The notes below the pieces were generated by a model, which was not told the origin of the DNA, made no database searches, and saw only the letters and a list, made by a program, of their open reading frames with translations. Positions 48,285-61,712 of a stretch of DNA of 64,000 nucleotides are shown piece after piece. The DNA lies in assembly GCA_036362985.1 (NCBI GenBank), contig JAYGXS010000004.1:20793708-20857707 (forward strand), read 5' to 3'. This stretch comes from Ligula intestinalis (taxonomy: Eukaryota; Platyhelminthes; Cestoda; Diphyllobothriidea; Diphyllobothriidae). How positions within the stretch are numbered: position 1 is the first letter of the stretch; each line of letters opens with the position of its first letter. The translations under genes and the position numbers were made by a program.

Positions 48285-48658
48285 CAGGGTATCCCAAAAA
48301 TATGGATACACATTTTGAACAATTGTAACCTTGATGTTCATTTTAATTTTATTATTTATAAAAGGTAAAAGTATTTGGAAGTTTCATTTTGACTGCATTT
48401 TAAATAATTGAGAAAGAGAGAATCCATTGAGCATAAATGCCCCGAAATACGAATGGAATTGTTTCATGGTATGTGCGACTCCATTGCTTCACGTTGTCAG
48501 CAGTGGCTGGATTAAATGGACGTCAGTCTGAGAACATGCAGTGAAAAAAAACAATAAAATGATACTTATAAATACCTTTACATTTTGTAATAATAAAATT
48601 TCAATAAAAACCAAATTTACAATTATTTTAAATGTGTATACATTTTTGGGACACCCTT
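48285..48658. mobile_element. mariner-like MITE
   Basis: The 5' end CAGGGTATCCCAAAAATAT continues to ACACATTT. It is mirrored at the 3' end (ATGTGTATACATTTTTGGGACACCCT), giving terminal inverted repeats of about 28 bp with few mismatches. Both ends border TA, the mariner target. The AGGGT(A/G)TCCCAAAA ends are typical of mariner elements. The 375-bp interior lacks a transposase frame. Confidence 0.78.
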
Positions 48659-48839
48659 TATTTGCTGTCAGCTTGTTGATTTGTGTTTAACTCAGTCAGT
48701 CAGTCAGTATATTTGAGGGAAAAATAGGCTTGTGCCTTTGAACTCCCTATTTGTCACATCAAAATCTCAAGAATTATAAACAATGTTAACAAGTTTTCAG
48801 TCAGGAAAATATAGACAGTCACATGGTGCAGTGGTGTTT

Positions 48840-51800
48840 CAAGGTTAATTTGTCACATAGTTCACGTTGTGTTGTAGCATGTGTATATCAAGTCGGTGTT
48901 TGAATGTCTCCACAGATTGGGACAAAAATATCGCCTCGGGAAGGTTATTCCACGGGTCCACGACACGATTAGAGAAAAAATACTTCTTCACGTTCAATCG
49001 TCCTTGGGGTACATACAGTTTGAAGGGATGCCCCCGGAGATAAGTTGTAGTGGCGAGTTGGAAGAAGTCGTCACACATGAGAGCGCAGTCAAAGCCACGC
49101 ACGATACGGAAGGTTGGTATCAAATCTCCGTGTAACTGCCTATAACTCAAAGGATAGAGATTAAGGTTATTATTGGCGGATCTCATATGGTAGTGAACCT
49201 TGGCCTCTTACTAATTTTGTTGCCCGCCGCTACACCCTCTCAAGTACCTTATAATCCTGCCGCATGCACAGTCTCCAGGCTTGAATCGCGTATTCAAGAT
49301 GTGGCCTTAAGAAGGTACCGAAGATTTTCGAGAAACAGTCTTCATCAAAAACCGTGAATGCCCGCTTGATGGCGTACAACATTGAAGTTGCAGTTTTAGC
49401 CGCCTTACAACATTGTGTAGAAGGTATGAGATTGTCTGCCATCCTAATGCCGAGATCCTTCTGTATTTCTGTTTCTTGCAGTGGGATTCCGTTCAGATGG
49501 TAGGGTCGCGCATAGGACACCGCATTTCGAGTTCCCAGGCGCATCAGAGTGCATTTGTTCGAATTGAAGGACAGCAGCCGTCAATGCGACCAATCGTTTA
49601 ATTGACAAAGATTTTCCTGGAAGTTATCTTCATGGGCAGCACACCTGATGACCCTCCATATTGTTACATCATCTGCAAACATGGAACATTCGCAGTCCAA
49701 TTCCTGTACACAATCATTAACGAACAAGAGAAAGAGAGTGGGTCCGAGTACTGAACCTTGATGTACTCCACTCTCGATGAATGTCGGCCTTGATTGTTGT
49801 CGTCCTACACACACCGTTTGGGACCGAACAGATGGGAAATTCTCAATCCACGTAAGAAGTCTGCCTCCGATACCCATCAGTCTCAACTGATGCAGGAGAC
49901 GTTGGTGTGGAACACTGTCGAAAGCCTTCCGGAAATCAATGTAGGCTGCATGTACGGTTTCTTTTGCATCAATTGCCCTTGTCCAGCTTTGCATCGTATA
50001 AAGCAAGTTTGCTACACATGACCTTCACCTACGAAATCCAAATTGCGCATTCGAAAATAAATGGTGAGTTTTACACTATATAAGCGATTGCTTCTTGATG
50101 ATCTTCTCCATTACTTTACAGAATATGGAGGTCAGACTCACGGGTCTGTAGTTATTCGCAGATTCACGACAACCGCTTTTGTAAAGCGGTGTAATATGCC
50201 CTAATTTCCAGTCCGGAGGAAGTATTCCGGTATCAAACGAGTTCTGGCACGTTAGTGAAAGGGGTGTAGCTAGCTCTCTAGCAAATTCCTTGAGCAATTT
50301 GGCAGGAATTTTATCTGGACCCGGAGATTTACATTCCTTCAAGCTTTTTAGTTCTTGAAAAATCGTCTCTTCTTCAAACAAAATATCCCCAATATTTGGT
50401 GCTTCTACGACCTCGTCAATAGTTGCGATGAAGGGAGGTTCTATGGTGAAGACCGACTGCAAGAACTCAGCAAAATGTTCTGCTTTGTTTTTACAGTCGG
50501 AGATTTCGTGACCATCATCATTTTTCATAACAGGAATCGGGTTTCTGTTACGTGTGCTTTTCCGTAAATAACTGTATAGCAACTTTCGATTATTGACAGC
50601 TTGATGAAATAGATCGCCCTCAAAGTCCCGTCGTGCTTTTAAGACCATTTTTACCTTGTTCCGCTGGATTTGGTACTGTTCAAAATCTTCGTTGCAGCTT
50701 GTGACGGAAAACTTCTTCCAAAGCTTTCTTTTTTATTGATCTCTCTTTTGATATATCTGTTCAGCCATGGAGGTCGGCTAGATACCTTTGGCACTGAAAG
50801 TGGACAATGACTGCGCATTAGCTGCAACAACCACTCCTTAAATGTATTCCAGTCCTCAGTGACATCCCCAGAGAAAAGAAGACCCCAGTCTATTTGTGAT
50901 GCCTCTACTCTCACTTGTGAGAAGTCACCTCGCCATACATTCGGCCTTGGTTCGTCTACTGTAGGGGGTAACGAGTAAAGACCATAGTTCCACGAAAGTG
51001 CGGCATGATCACTTCGGCCTAGTGGAGGTAGTCAGCATACCTCATCTATAGTGTCGGGATGCTTCGTGAAGACTATATCTAAACAACTAGCCTGTTGCCC
51101 TCCACGTGCTCTAGTTGAAACTAGGACGTAATGTGTGAGAAGGGCCTCAAGTGTTGTTTTTAGCAGATGGTGATCGAAGCATTTTTAGAACAATTGGCCC
51201 ACAAATTTTTCCAACATATGCTGGGCGCATTGAACTCACCAATGAGTACAACATCAGGTCGACTTCCTATCTCCTTAATGCACACCAGTAAACGCGCATC
51301 TGTATCAATGTTTGTCCGTGGTGGTCGGTAGATGGTCACGGCTTCCAGGGGCTGCGACCTCCGTGCCTTAATTGTCAGCCAAATAGCCTTCATACCATGG
51401 GTAATCCTTCCAGGCCTCTTGCACACACTTAATTCGTTCTTTACATACACAGAAACTCCTCCACCCTGTCGTTCCACTCGGTCTCGTCTAAATGGTTGAT
51501 ATCCGCATAGCGCCACTTCTGAATCACTGATGTTCTGTGACAGCCAGGTTTCTGTTATTGCTATAACATCAGGGGACCGATCGGCTACCTCCATTCGAAG
51601 CTCATCAAATTTCGAGCATAAACTCTGGGCATAGGTATACAGAAATTTTAGCCGACGAGACTCCGCAGTGTCCAATGCGTTTGGGCGCGAGTTTGCCCGT
51701 ACTAATGGACCGCAGCCGTCATCAGGATTGACTGCTTCCACAGCCTTATGGTAGTTGTCTGTATCATTTGGTTCCTGAAGATAACCAGATTGCTCTCTCC

Positions 51801-52650
51801 AGCGCTCTCTCTCCCCGTAATTCCGCCACCAATTCTCGGCGTTTCTGACGTTCCGCTGGAGAAAAGTCTGGCTAAAAACACCATCTTATGTGAGTGCAGG
51901 AGAGCTTTTTCCCGGGACAGAACCAAGTTCACGTGTTCTTCGTTATCCAAGATTATCTTGATAGGTCGAGGTCGGACAGTTTCCGACTGTTCAATAACCT
52001 GTTTGCCCATCCTGAAAGCTCCACAAACTCCTACTGTCTCTCGCTGTCGGAGAATGTCCTTTAGCAGGTCCCAAAACTTTTCCACGTCCGCATCCGTCCT
52101 TTTCTTTGGAGTAGTTCCGTTTGACTCAGGTAGGCCCTGAACAACTGTGCAGTTTTGGCGGTCAAGGGAAACCCTTGATATATTTCCAGCCCTACTGCCA
52201 TCGGAAACGCCCAAGGTATTGATAGGAATGGCTTGTTAATTTGTGTTTTCCTTACCATCACCAGAGATAGGCTTCTTTTAAAAGCTGGGATGGCACTGTT
52301 CAGAGCTGGCTTCGTGCTGTCCCCCTTCTGCATTTGTGGTTTCTTTCAGTGATTTGTATGCAGCCTTAGCATACCCACTACCTTGTTTTTTCTGGCTGTC
52401 TGTGCCCAAACCGACTTCACCAGAAAGTGGAGTTGTGCAATCTTCTTCTCTGATTTGAGCGTGTTGTTTGGTGGGTGTGTTTTTTTCGCGCGGTATTGAG
52501 AGGATTTGAGGTGGACGCTAACAATTTCGCGGCCCGGGTTGGCGGCGTCTGTTCACTTCCCTCAGTAGATGCTCCGCCCCGGGATTCTGCACTTACTCTC
52601 CGTTGCTGGCTACTCTCAGATTCAGTTAGTGTTTTGTTGTCCACTTAAAG
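48840..52650 (-). mobile_element. nearly full-length CR1-like LINE with ORF1 and ORF2 remnants
   Basis: Minus strand. ORF1 remnant 52644-51702, Ser/Thr-rich then VVQGLPESNG and RPRPIKIILDNEEHVN, as in CR1 ORF1 proteins. ORF2: endonuclease 51741-51160 (DVIAITETWLS, GGGVSVYVK, YRPP, DVVLIGEFNAP where Asp of GDFN is Glu), SDHAALSW at about 51015, and a reverse transcriptase 50914-49230 with CKSPGPDKIP, NNYRPVSLTSIF, YIDFRKAFDSVPH, GVHQGSVLGPTLFLLFVND and MFADDVTIW. The tail 49186-48845 (GDLIPTFRIVRG, FFSNRVVDPWNNLPE) is the usual C-terminus. At least five frameshifts or stops break it. The mariner-like MITE lies just beyond its 3' end. Confidence 0.9.
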
Positions 52651-52916
52651 GAGGAAGCGAAAGGATTTTTCAATTCCTTCATCTCCATTTTCAGATTATT
52701 GAGCTCCCTATCGTGGTCTGCAAATTTGTGCGGAAGCGTAAGACATTATGTGCAAGCCTCATTTTTATAAGTTGCACCCCTTATGTAAGCCTCGTCTTTA
52801 TAATTCGTATCCCTTAAACTTTGAGGACTTTTCATCCGTTTGGCAGGAGGCCTTTTCGAAAGACGTCTAGACCGTTTTGTTGTAGTTGATAAAGCAGTTG
52901 GATAACCGTTTCTGCG

Positions 52917-53125
52917 TTACGTGATAGAACAGTGGTCTAGGCGCTCGACTTCTACGCGAGGGGTCAGAGGTTCCAATTCGGGTGGTGCACCGACTTTTTC
53001 TCCTTGGTGCGGTGCTGTCGAGAGTTCGAATACAGGCACTGGCGAAGATTTTTTCCCTTCCTTCAGGGCTGCACCGAACAAGCTTATAATTCCCGAGCCT
53101 TTAGTGACTTTATGCGAAGACATTT
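52917..53125 (+). mobile_element. tRNA-derived SINE or tRNA pseudogene
   Basis: TGGTCTAGGCG at about 52932 fits an A box and GGTTCCAATTC at 52969-52979 a B box. A second B-like GAGTTCGAATA is at about 53021. The tRNA part is followed by non-tRNA sequence, and the arms do not close as a cloverleaf by eye. It sits upstream of the CR1 5' end. Confidence 0.6.
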
Positions 53126-53839
53126 AGATAAAATTCTGCAATATAATCAATAGAAGTTGAATAATGGCGGAGAAAATTCCCCAAAAGCCTAATTTTGACG
53201 ATTACTTTGACACGATAGTACAACGAATATCTATGTTATTAAGAACGACTCAGCCTTTGTAGTAGATGTAGCTCTATTGTTCGGCGATGGGATATGCTTC
53301 CTGGGCGTAGAAACAGTAGAACGACGAAGGATAGCGTCCGATGAATCCACAATTTTGCAGGAGTAAGCTTAGTCCGGTTGTAAACTTCTGAAGGGTACTG
53401 AATTTGAATCCAACAGAAAGCAGATAAAGTTGTTTTCATCTTTATAGAATTATGTAAAAGTGAAAATGAAGGGAGATCACGTTTATCGAAACTTCGGATT
53501 TTTCACATTAAACAGAAAATTGAAGAGAGTGACTAACTATTTGGACCTTTAACTACAAGGGCGTAAAACACATTATAAAATGAGGCAATAATTGCTTATA
53601 AACGTCTGAAATTCTTCCAATTAAAAAAACTTCTCGTGGATCTAAGCTCGGAAAAGTTCAAACGGTTGTGTCTAATACGGTTGGCATGCAGTCAGCTATT
53701 AAATATTCTTTTATGCCAAACTTCATATTGTTAGGAGAACATGACATTTGCGAAGGAGATTGCTTGTTTTACTATCTCGTCTTATGGGGCGTATATTATA
53801 TACAGGTATTTTGTGATTATTTAAGCATTGTTTCATAGT

Positions 53840-54160
53840 CACATAGTCCGCTTGTTGCTAAAGCATCTGCATGTAAATATGACATTTGAATGTTCTTACA
53901 ACCCGAGATATAATCGTCTCGCCAGGTTATTATGCGCTTTCACGTAACAGTTTGGGGCAAAACACTCACTTATATTCAATCTGCCTTGGGGTAAGCATAG
54001 TTTGAGGGGATTTCCCTGGAGATTGGTTGTTGGGAGGAATCGGATGAAATTCCCACTCAGGATGGTGTAGTCCAGATTGCGAAAGATAGGGAGGGCTAAA
54101 TCGAGTCTGTTTACAATTCCTTATAACTCCGACAACAACACTTTAGTTAGCTGGGTTGCA
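53840..54160 (-). mobile_element. second CR1 3'-end remnant
   Basis: The sequence parallels 48860-49150: CTGCCTTGGGGTAAGCATAG against the CCTTGGGGTACATACAG block, then TTTGAGGGGATTTCCC and TATAACTC. On the minus strand it encodes pieces of the same tail (NLQGNPLKLCLPQGRLNIS) with stops. Only the 3' end is present, as expected for 5' truncation. Confidence 0.72.
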
Positions 54161-54339
54161 TAGGGCACTGGTCATTGACTTCTGGCTATCTTGACGACAC
54201 GCCTCTGCTGGGTCGCCAAAACTGGATAACCTATGCAAGAGTCTGTCATATAAACATTCCGAAGACTTTGGCGAAGTAGTCCTAGTAGAAAACTGGGCAA
54301 GACTGATTATAGAGTCTCCAAAAATCCCGTCAACTTATT

Positions 54340-57300
54340 ATAAAAAAACTACTTTTGAATGTTCGGTAGCCTGACTTTCTATTTTCGTTAAATCCACCTA
54401 CATAAGGTCGAATTCCCTCGACTAGCATTCGTATCCTGCGCAACAGTAGTTTATGTTAATTTAATTTGATCCTATTTAGCAAAATAAAATGAACATAATC
54501 TCATTTGACTTAATATTTTTTGATCAATTCCACCATAATTACATATTAATTTACACTTACTAGCCAAGAATTAGATGTTTGACCACAAAATACCTTAAGC
54601 AGTTGGGCGGGGTGATAGATACCTAGAGGGGCTCTACAAATAAAATTAGCCGAAAGCTGCAAATGCTCGTTAAATGTTGTGCGTACACGAAGTTGCGGTG
54701 ACAATACACGTGAGTATAAACCCACCCTAGTGTATATGCCTTGCGATATATTCCGGTAAGAGCACCTTTTCCTGATGTTGGGAAAAGTTTAAGATGACCG
54801 TAGGTGGGCTCAGGCGTGAGACCGATGTAGAAATTACTGAAAGGTTAACATATGGGTCTGTTGATGCTACGTGTGTCGAACGGATAACTATTTTAAAGCG
54901 TAGCTGAAACTATCATAACATCACTGTCTTCGGTTTAAATGATTGGTAAATAGACATGGAGGAATTGGTCCATTAGTTGATACTACACTGTCACTCAGTT
55001 TGTCCTGTTCGGTTTGTATTTTTGAAACTGGAAGCTCCTGCGTAGCGGCTCATCGAATTCAGCCGAAATGTATGAAGAATTCTTCTGTGGAATAAAGAAG
55101 TAAGTTGTATTAGTGGGTTAGAATGGATTTGTCACAGTGTTTGGGGTCACGAATTTACCCGCAACTTATTTGGTTAAGGAGTTAATAATGGCTCGGTGAG
55201 AAGAAGTGAGTGTGAAAATGTGGCTGGAAATCTGCGTAGTAAACGTAATTGCTTGCCTTACGTTGATATTATGATGGCAGAAATAGTTTACACTTGGTTT
55301 AGAGAGGAATTTGTTTGGAGAAGGCTCAAATTCTTCGTACAAATGGGCGTATGATAGGGACTAAGGAAAAGGTAGGCCCTTGTTTATAACCCCAAAATAC
55401 GTCTCCAACGAGCAAAGTGTGAGTCCCTCCCGAAGATGAGGTAGTGACCGCTGGCGGCTACTGTGGGAACCCATGATCGATGACTCATCACACCAAGGTC
55501 GCAGTCTCCGTGACTGCCATTAATACGCGCTCTTGTGTGAACGGCCGCACCCTGTCCACCTCTCGCTCAATGTCGTGCGCGACCCACTAACACGTCCAGT
55601 CTAGGGTGCACCCACGCCGGTGTGTTACCTCGCACTGTTCAACCAATCAGCTACACGGCTACATAGGGCAAAGACAGCTTTCGGTGGCCGCTCGGATTAC
55701 TGCCGGTAGATATGACATCGAACCTAGCTCCATTACGGCTGAACGTTCGATCCGACAGTCAAAGTTTTCCCCTAACTATTATCCAATCCCTCTGGACAAA
55801 ATACACTAGTCCTACCACTTTTGATTTCCCATGACTTCTCTCTTCTCCTTAAGAACCGGGCCCGGAAGATGGCAGCCGTCCCGGTTAACCTCCCTATAAA
55901 CCTTAACAATCCTCGATATTGCAACCTTGCTCGCGTCCCCTGGCAATTTAACGGCATCCTAGTTTGAAGTGACCAAGTTGACTTGAACATGGACTGCGCT
56001 AACGGCAGATGATCTGACCGACGAAAGCCGAGCGAGAACAGAGGATTTTCAGCGGTACGGAGAAAACACTGACAACTGCACTGGTGCATGCTTACACTGT
56101 CCCCACAGCGACGAAAGCATTTCTGATCGGCTCTTACAGAAATTTTATTTATTTATTGATTGTCAGTTTACAGGCAATTTTAAAAACTGGGTTAATTGAT
56201 AAAGTACCTCTTGGGCGCCTTCCAAACCCTCGAATACAGGCTGCACGCAAACTACACCACCAAAAATAGAATCGCCAACGAAGCTGCATTTTTTCCGGCA
56301 CAGTAGAGCCTGAGAGAGATGCAAAAAGATTGACTACCTCGCAGAATTGGTGAAGTCCATGTACATATAAATGGCGGAGAGATGACCAATTTGTTCGCAA
56401 CCTCCAAGGCAGCATTCAGTTCTCCACTTAGAGGACCGTGCCAGTAATCCGCCAGGTTCAGGTATCTCTATTAATTGATAAGTTTAAAGGTCTGATGCGT
56501 TGGACTGAGTACTTCAAGTGCAGTCTTGAAGACCCGTTATCAACTCTAGTCTAAAACTGCAAGAGCTTTTTAACTACATACATCCACAGTCTTCCCTACA
56601 TGTATCAGCCTTCTAGTTGAAAAGCATCAGAATCCGCGGCAAGTCTCATCAAAATCTATAAATGTGGCGGTTTACAACACAGACACAACCTTAATTCCCC
56701 GTTCCGCATGACACGGCTACAAGAACACCGCCCGTCCATATCTTTCAGGATTTTGCCATCGTATATAAACACAAAGACAAGGGAACTGGCAAGCTCGGTA
56801 TAATTACTGAACCACCCCTCTTCCAAATTCCTCCGCAATAAGCTTCGCATGTATCCTACATAATCATCCGCACACACGTCTAGAGTGGAAACGGTATTTT
56901 GAAAGAGTGTTGCTGTTAAGGCGAGCCGACAGCGCTTGTTTTCAGAATTCTAAAGTCAATTAAAAGAGATTCATTGGACAATGTTTACTGAGGATTTGGA
57001 GCATACACGCGGCACAGCGAGCATTGTCATCCAGTCTTCTCCCCAACCGAGAACTCGCTGTTAAGGTGGACTGCTCCGGTGCGAGGTATGTTCATTAGTC
57101 CGAATTTTGGCCGTTTGCAAACAGTCAACAGCAAAAGCCCTTTCGATTGACGTTGAACTCTCGCCATAGGGGTGCCATTCCGTGCCTGCCCTAACCAACT
57201 GATTGATAGGGGGCGTTTGACTTATTGAAAGTACATGGCCACGCTGTTGATCACATGAGCAGGCCGTCAGATGAATAATCAAAACAGCGGAATCAAACAC

Positions 57301-57490
57301 ATAGTCTTAGTGGACCGCCTATTTTAAGGAAAGCGCAGGAAAATCTGGACCCAACCTTATACCACTTAATGAATCCGAGGAAAGCATTGTCAACAGTGAA
57401 TCACGACGCCCTATAGAAGCATGCAAAAATTGTAATATCCGGACTGATTCGTAAAAAAAGACAAATACACGACTGCGTGATGACGCGTGT
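54340..57490. other. unassigned intergenic DNA
   Basis: A GC-richer block at about 55430-56100 has open frames (55606-55809 plus, 55772-56089 minus) without known domains, perhaps an old retroelement. Nothing else is supported. Confidence 0.35.
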
Positions 57491-57589
57491 ATAAATGGGC
57501 TGTTTCCCAACGATTGTCGATGACAATCTGGGTGAAATAGCACTTTATACTTGGTCTCACCCACTTCCTTGTAATGGTTTCCACTATGA

Positions 57590-57880
57590 TGGCAAAAATC
57601 TACCGCACAGAGTGACTGAGAATCTAAATAGGCCACCAAACCGGCGGGAAAAGGCTCATCATCCGTGTGAGCAAGCATATTTTATGGCACCAAGGCCTAG
57701 AGTCTACGATCTACTGTTCGCGAATGACCGTGCACTCAACCACACAGCGGAAGAGGACGTGCAGCGGATTGCGGACCATGACATCTCATTTCGGTGTCAT
57801 CATCGGCGAGGAAGCGATCATGGTTATGTGCCAAACGTCGTCAAGCGTTGATAACAACGAATTCTATATCAATTTTAATT
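57590..57880 (+). mobile_element. small LINE reverse transcriptase fragment
   Basis: The frame reads RVYDLLFANDRALNHTAEEDVQR, the motif C block of Jockey-like flatworm LINEs, with FADD altered to FAND. A shift then gives FGVIIGEEAIMVMCQT, matching the DNFGL.INTEKT..MHQ region that follows it. It is not functional. Confidence 0.7.
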
Positions 57881-57889
57881 AAATCCGGC

Positions 57890-59350
57890 TTAGCTTATGG
57901 GACAGCTAAGCCTATCTAGGAGTACAATAGAAAGGAATATCAATGACGACGACAAGCCCCGTTGAAACATTTTATCTGAAATTTTGGTTTTAACACTTTT
58001 TGCATGGAGCGGCGATTTGAACTGTTTATCAATTTCAAGCAAGAAAACTAAGCTATTTTCATCCCAGCTGCGTCCGAAGAATACTAAAGGTGGGCTGACT
58101 ATAAGAGATGCCAGATAACAAGATTGTGGAAAGAACTACTATTTTCAGTGTTGACACAATACTGTGACAGCTACAACTACGATAGAATGGCCACAGCTTG
58201 AGGACGTACGACGCGCGTGCCGAAGCGGTTGTTCCAGGGTGACGTCACTAGGAGTGCTCGTAAATATGGCGTATAAAACGTGGCTACAAGTATTCATTAA
58301 AGACTCCCTACAAGACCTTACAACTTGAGCCTTAGACCTAGAAGGAATTTGGTCAAGATCAGCGGACGGGGCACGGTGCCGTAGTAGACAAGAGCAGTAA
58401 TCTTGTTTCCAACTAAACATCCACTATCAAGACGAAAAGAGTGATACGAGAAAAGGATCGCGGTCTACCCATTTGTAGCTTCTTAACTATCCTCAGCAGT
58501 TAATTATCAACCTTGGAAGACACTAATATATGTTAGGTCTACAGGCACACGGAGAATGCTGCGGAACCGAAACCCTCGTAGCTGTGTCATGCCGCGGCAG
58601 AATATTGGCGAAACACATGTCCCGGCTTTTGGCTGGTACCTGTGCTGTCGGTAGGGAAAGAATTACAACAGCACACAAAATCTGACAGCTCAACCGTCGT
58701 TACAAGCGATTTATACGCTGTGCCCTACCACGGGGTAAGGAATATGCGCTGAAACAGTCGAACACACTTTCCCTCCCTCTTCCCTCATTCAGGCCCCAGT
58801 CACTGATTCGAGCCGGTTGGTTGGCTGTGCGGTGAGGGGGGTTGGGCTCACTGGCTGACAGCGCTCGACGACTCACCTGCGCGTGCCAGTTGCAAGATCT
58901 GACCACCCGGCAAGGATTTCACACACAGCGGGTGAGTAACTCGGGTTGCACATGCGTGTCAGTGTCATACTGACCGCATTACGAAAGAGTAATCACAGTC
59001 TGACTCAAACTTAACCAAACTTATACACACTGGACTGACTCTGACGACTGAACTGACTCCTCAGTGGGCATGACAGGTACGCTGAAAGTCCACCACACCC
59101 TACACCGTGCATCAATCAATTATTCGAGCCAGTTAATCAGCTCACGCTGATATTGGGAGCGATTACCCATAGCCTTAAAATCAGACTGTCTGTGCGTGCC
59201 GCATGCATGACCCAAACCCCACAAAACATGCCTGGATTTCGTGTCAGGATTGGACATCTAGCACCCCATAGCATGCAGGGGGGTTGGGCATAGAAAACGG
59301 AGGAACACACTGCCCACTTGGTAACGGCCCTCAAGCACCGGATGGGCAAG
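57890..59350. other. unassigned intergenic DNA
   Basis: GC-richer block at about 58700-59300 without a supported gene. Confidence 0.35.
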
Positions 59351-59359
59351 ATAGCATGA

Positions 59360-60345
59360 TTGTACAGTATGGCGAGTGCTGCATGCAACATTCCGCAATT
59401 TGAAAAAGACCGGTAATCACTCGCAAACCAACGCTCAATACTGTTTAGCGTGCAGTCAAATTTCAATTATTTTCAGTCACGCTAGGATGCCGACTCTGTG
59501 ATGAGCTTCCTTTTGACCGCCGCAAAAAAGTTGATTCTGTAAAAATGTCTACCTAAATAGTATGCATTTTCATCATCGATTTTGACTGTTTTTATAAATT
59601 CAAATATATTTTATGGAAAACATGCACGAAAAAATCCTCTCTTGTATTTATTTGATAGGAAATAACGCCTTCTTTAAACTTTATTCTTAAAGAAAGGGTT
59701 TCCTTCAGTTTTAGAAAAGTTTATAATTTGGAATTCATAAATTGCCGAAGGATTTTGAAAGCTACTGACTGCTAGAACTGAATTCAAGTTTTACAAACTT
59801 AATGCTGTGTTCATTCTGGTTAAGGAAAAGTACGTTTTTGCCTATGGTTTGAGGAAATGGTTGCATAGCTCTCATAGAATTTCGCAATAGACATGGATCA
59901 TGCTGTTTATATCAGTGGCAGCATTAATAAATTGACGGATGCGATATATTATGAATGAACACCGCACAGTCGTAAAAAAACTCAAAATTAGAATTTTTAA
60001 AACCGAAGGAACTCGCTTCTTTAAGAATAAAATTTAAAGAAGGCGTAATTTGCTATCAAATAAGTACAAGAGAGGATTTTTCGTGCATGCTTTCCATAAA
60101 ATATGTTTAATGTTATAAAAGCAGTCAAAATCAATGATAAGAATGCATACTATTCAAGTAGACATTTTTTACAGAATCAACTGTTTCGCAGCGGTCAAGG
60201 GGAAGCTCATCACAGAGTCGGCATCCTAGCGTGACTGCATGATAAACAATATTGCAACCCTACTCAATGTTGGTTTGTGAGTGATTACCGGTCTTTTATT
60301 AAATTTTGGAATGTTTCATGCAGCACTCGCCATAATGTATGTTAA
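59360..60345. mobile_element. long inverted-repeat (fold-back) element
   Basis: Arm one (about 59360-59720) and arm two (about 59985-60345) are reverse complements at perhaps 85 percent: TATGGCGAGTGCTGCATG pairs with CATGCAGCACTCGCCATA, GATGCCGACTCTGTGATGAG with its complement at about 60206-60225, and AAAATCCTCTCTTGTA with its complement. The spacer is about 265 bp. No transposase frame is visible. Arms this long suggest a fold-back element or two copies of a repeat in head-to-head orientation. Confidence 0.85.
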
Positions 60346-60595
60346 ATTATCCATGTCAATGTTCATGCCTGCTGTATCTGTCTGCATACTTCGCCTTAAG
60401 CCAGATTGCCAATTTATCCTCAGTTCCTCGGATTTAGGCCATGGATCGCTTCTGGCCTAATAACAACTGCCAATATTAGGAAATAATTTTATTGAATCCA
60501 TCAGTTCAGGTTGTTTCCAATGTTCCTTCTCGGGTTTTCATCCAAATCCTGTACCATTTCAAAAAGAAAACCAAGCTGAATCGGATAGTTTGTTT

Positions 60596-61479
60596 TTAAG
60601 GTGCACTTTGCAGCACTAAATGTTGTGCGTTAAATGCAAATTGGGTATATGCTGGTGTAAGCATACAAGCCTCCTCGTGCAGTCTGTCTTGGGACCAGAA
60701 TGCAGTACAGTCGGGAAAGTGTTTTTTAACGTTGGTGGGAACGGAGGCTAAATAGGGGAGGGTTAGACAGAAGAAGCGAATATACAAAAAACTTACAAAC
60801 TGTGAATTAACGATGTGAGTTGTTTGTCGGCTAAAAAGAAGGAAGATTGAATTGGATTCAGTAAAATAAATTAAAAATAATTAATTTTCAGCTGTTTTTC
60901 TCACATTTAGACCCCATACGCATGCACAGGACGTTAACAGAGGCATACAGCAGCCAAATGATAAATCCAGACTCCCAAAAACTAAATTAATAATTTAAAA
61001 AAACTAAATGATTAGAAGCATAGACTTTATAGCGACAGTAGTGACCAAGAAAAAAATCAATCGGTAGGGATTAGTCGTGGGGACGCCAAAGTGCAAGCGA
61101 AGCGTGCCCAACTCCAAACGGTCACCTGGTTTTAGGGGGTAGAATGGTGGGCATATTAGGCGACAAATCAGTGCGCAGTAACCATTACAATTTAAAACAA
61201 ATGCGTTAGGTTGGTTTAGTGTGGAAACCATTTGGAAAAATTAGCGGAATTACCAAAGAAATTGGCTGAACCGAGCCAAATAGTTAAAAATGCAAAGGAA
61301 ATTGAATAGTACATTTCAAGGTTGCTTAAAACCGAATCGTCTGCACCTGTAACAAATTGCGGCTTAAAAGGAGTTCCGGCAGCCAATATAAAAGTTTGGA
61401 GTAGCCCGAATAATGTTAACCACTGGAAGCCAAATAGATATTTGTAGAGAGCAGAGATATGAGCCGAAACCCCTCTCAA
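60596..61479 (-). other. cluster of open frames, possible membrane-protein exons, unproven
   Basis: Minus frames: 61479-61216 (87 codons, two hydrophobic spans YLFGFQWLTLFGLLQTFIL and MYYSISFAFLTIWLGSA), overlapping 61231-61004 (75 codons, ending LIFFLVTTVAIKSMLLII), and 60787-60596. Donor and acceptor choices are not clear and no family is recognised. They may be exons of an unknown gene or decayed repeats. Confidence 0.25.
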
Positions 61480-61712
61480 AACGCATTTATTAACACAAAT
61501 CTAACAAATTCCGTGTACTCGAAACACTTTATTAAATTCTCTAAATTTAGAATGAAAGATCGTCAAAATAAAACTGCGGAACATTCGTTAGTTGGTGGTT
61601 ATCTGCATACTTAATAAAAGTCTCGACTGCCTTTGTGTGGACCTCCATTATCATTGGTCCCAGGGGTCAGATTAAAATGCCTTCTGCGCCTTCTGCACGC
61701 GGGCATGCGCGC

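Noticed and set aside
52917..53030. Functional tRNA gene.
   Set aside because: A and B boxes are present, but acceptor and other stems do not pair by eye and the body continues as a SINE.
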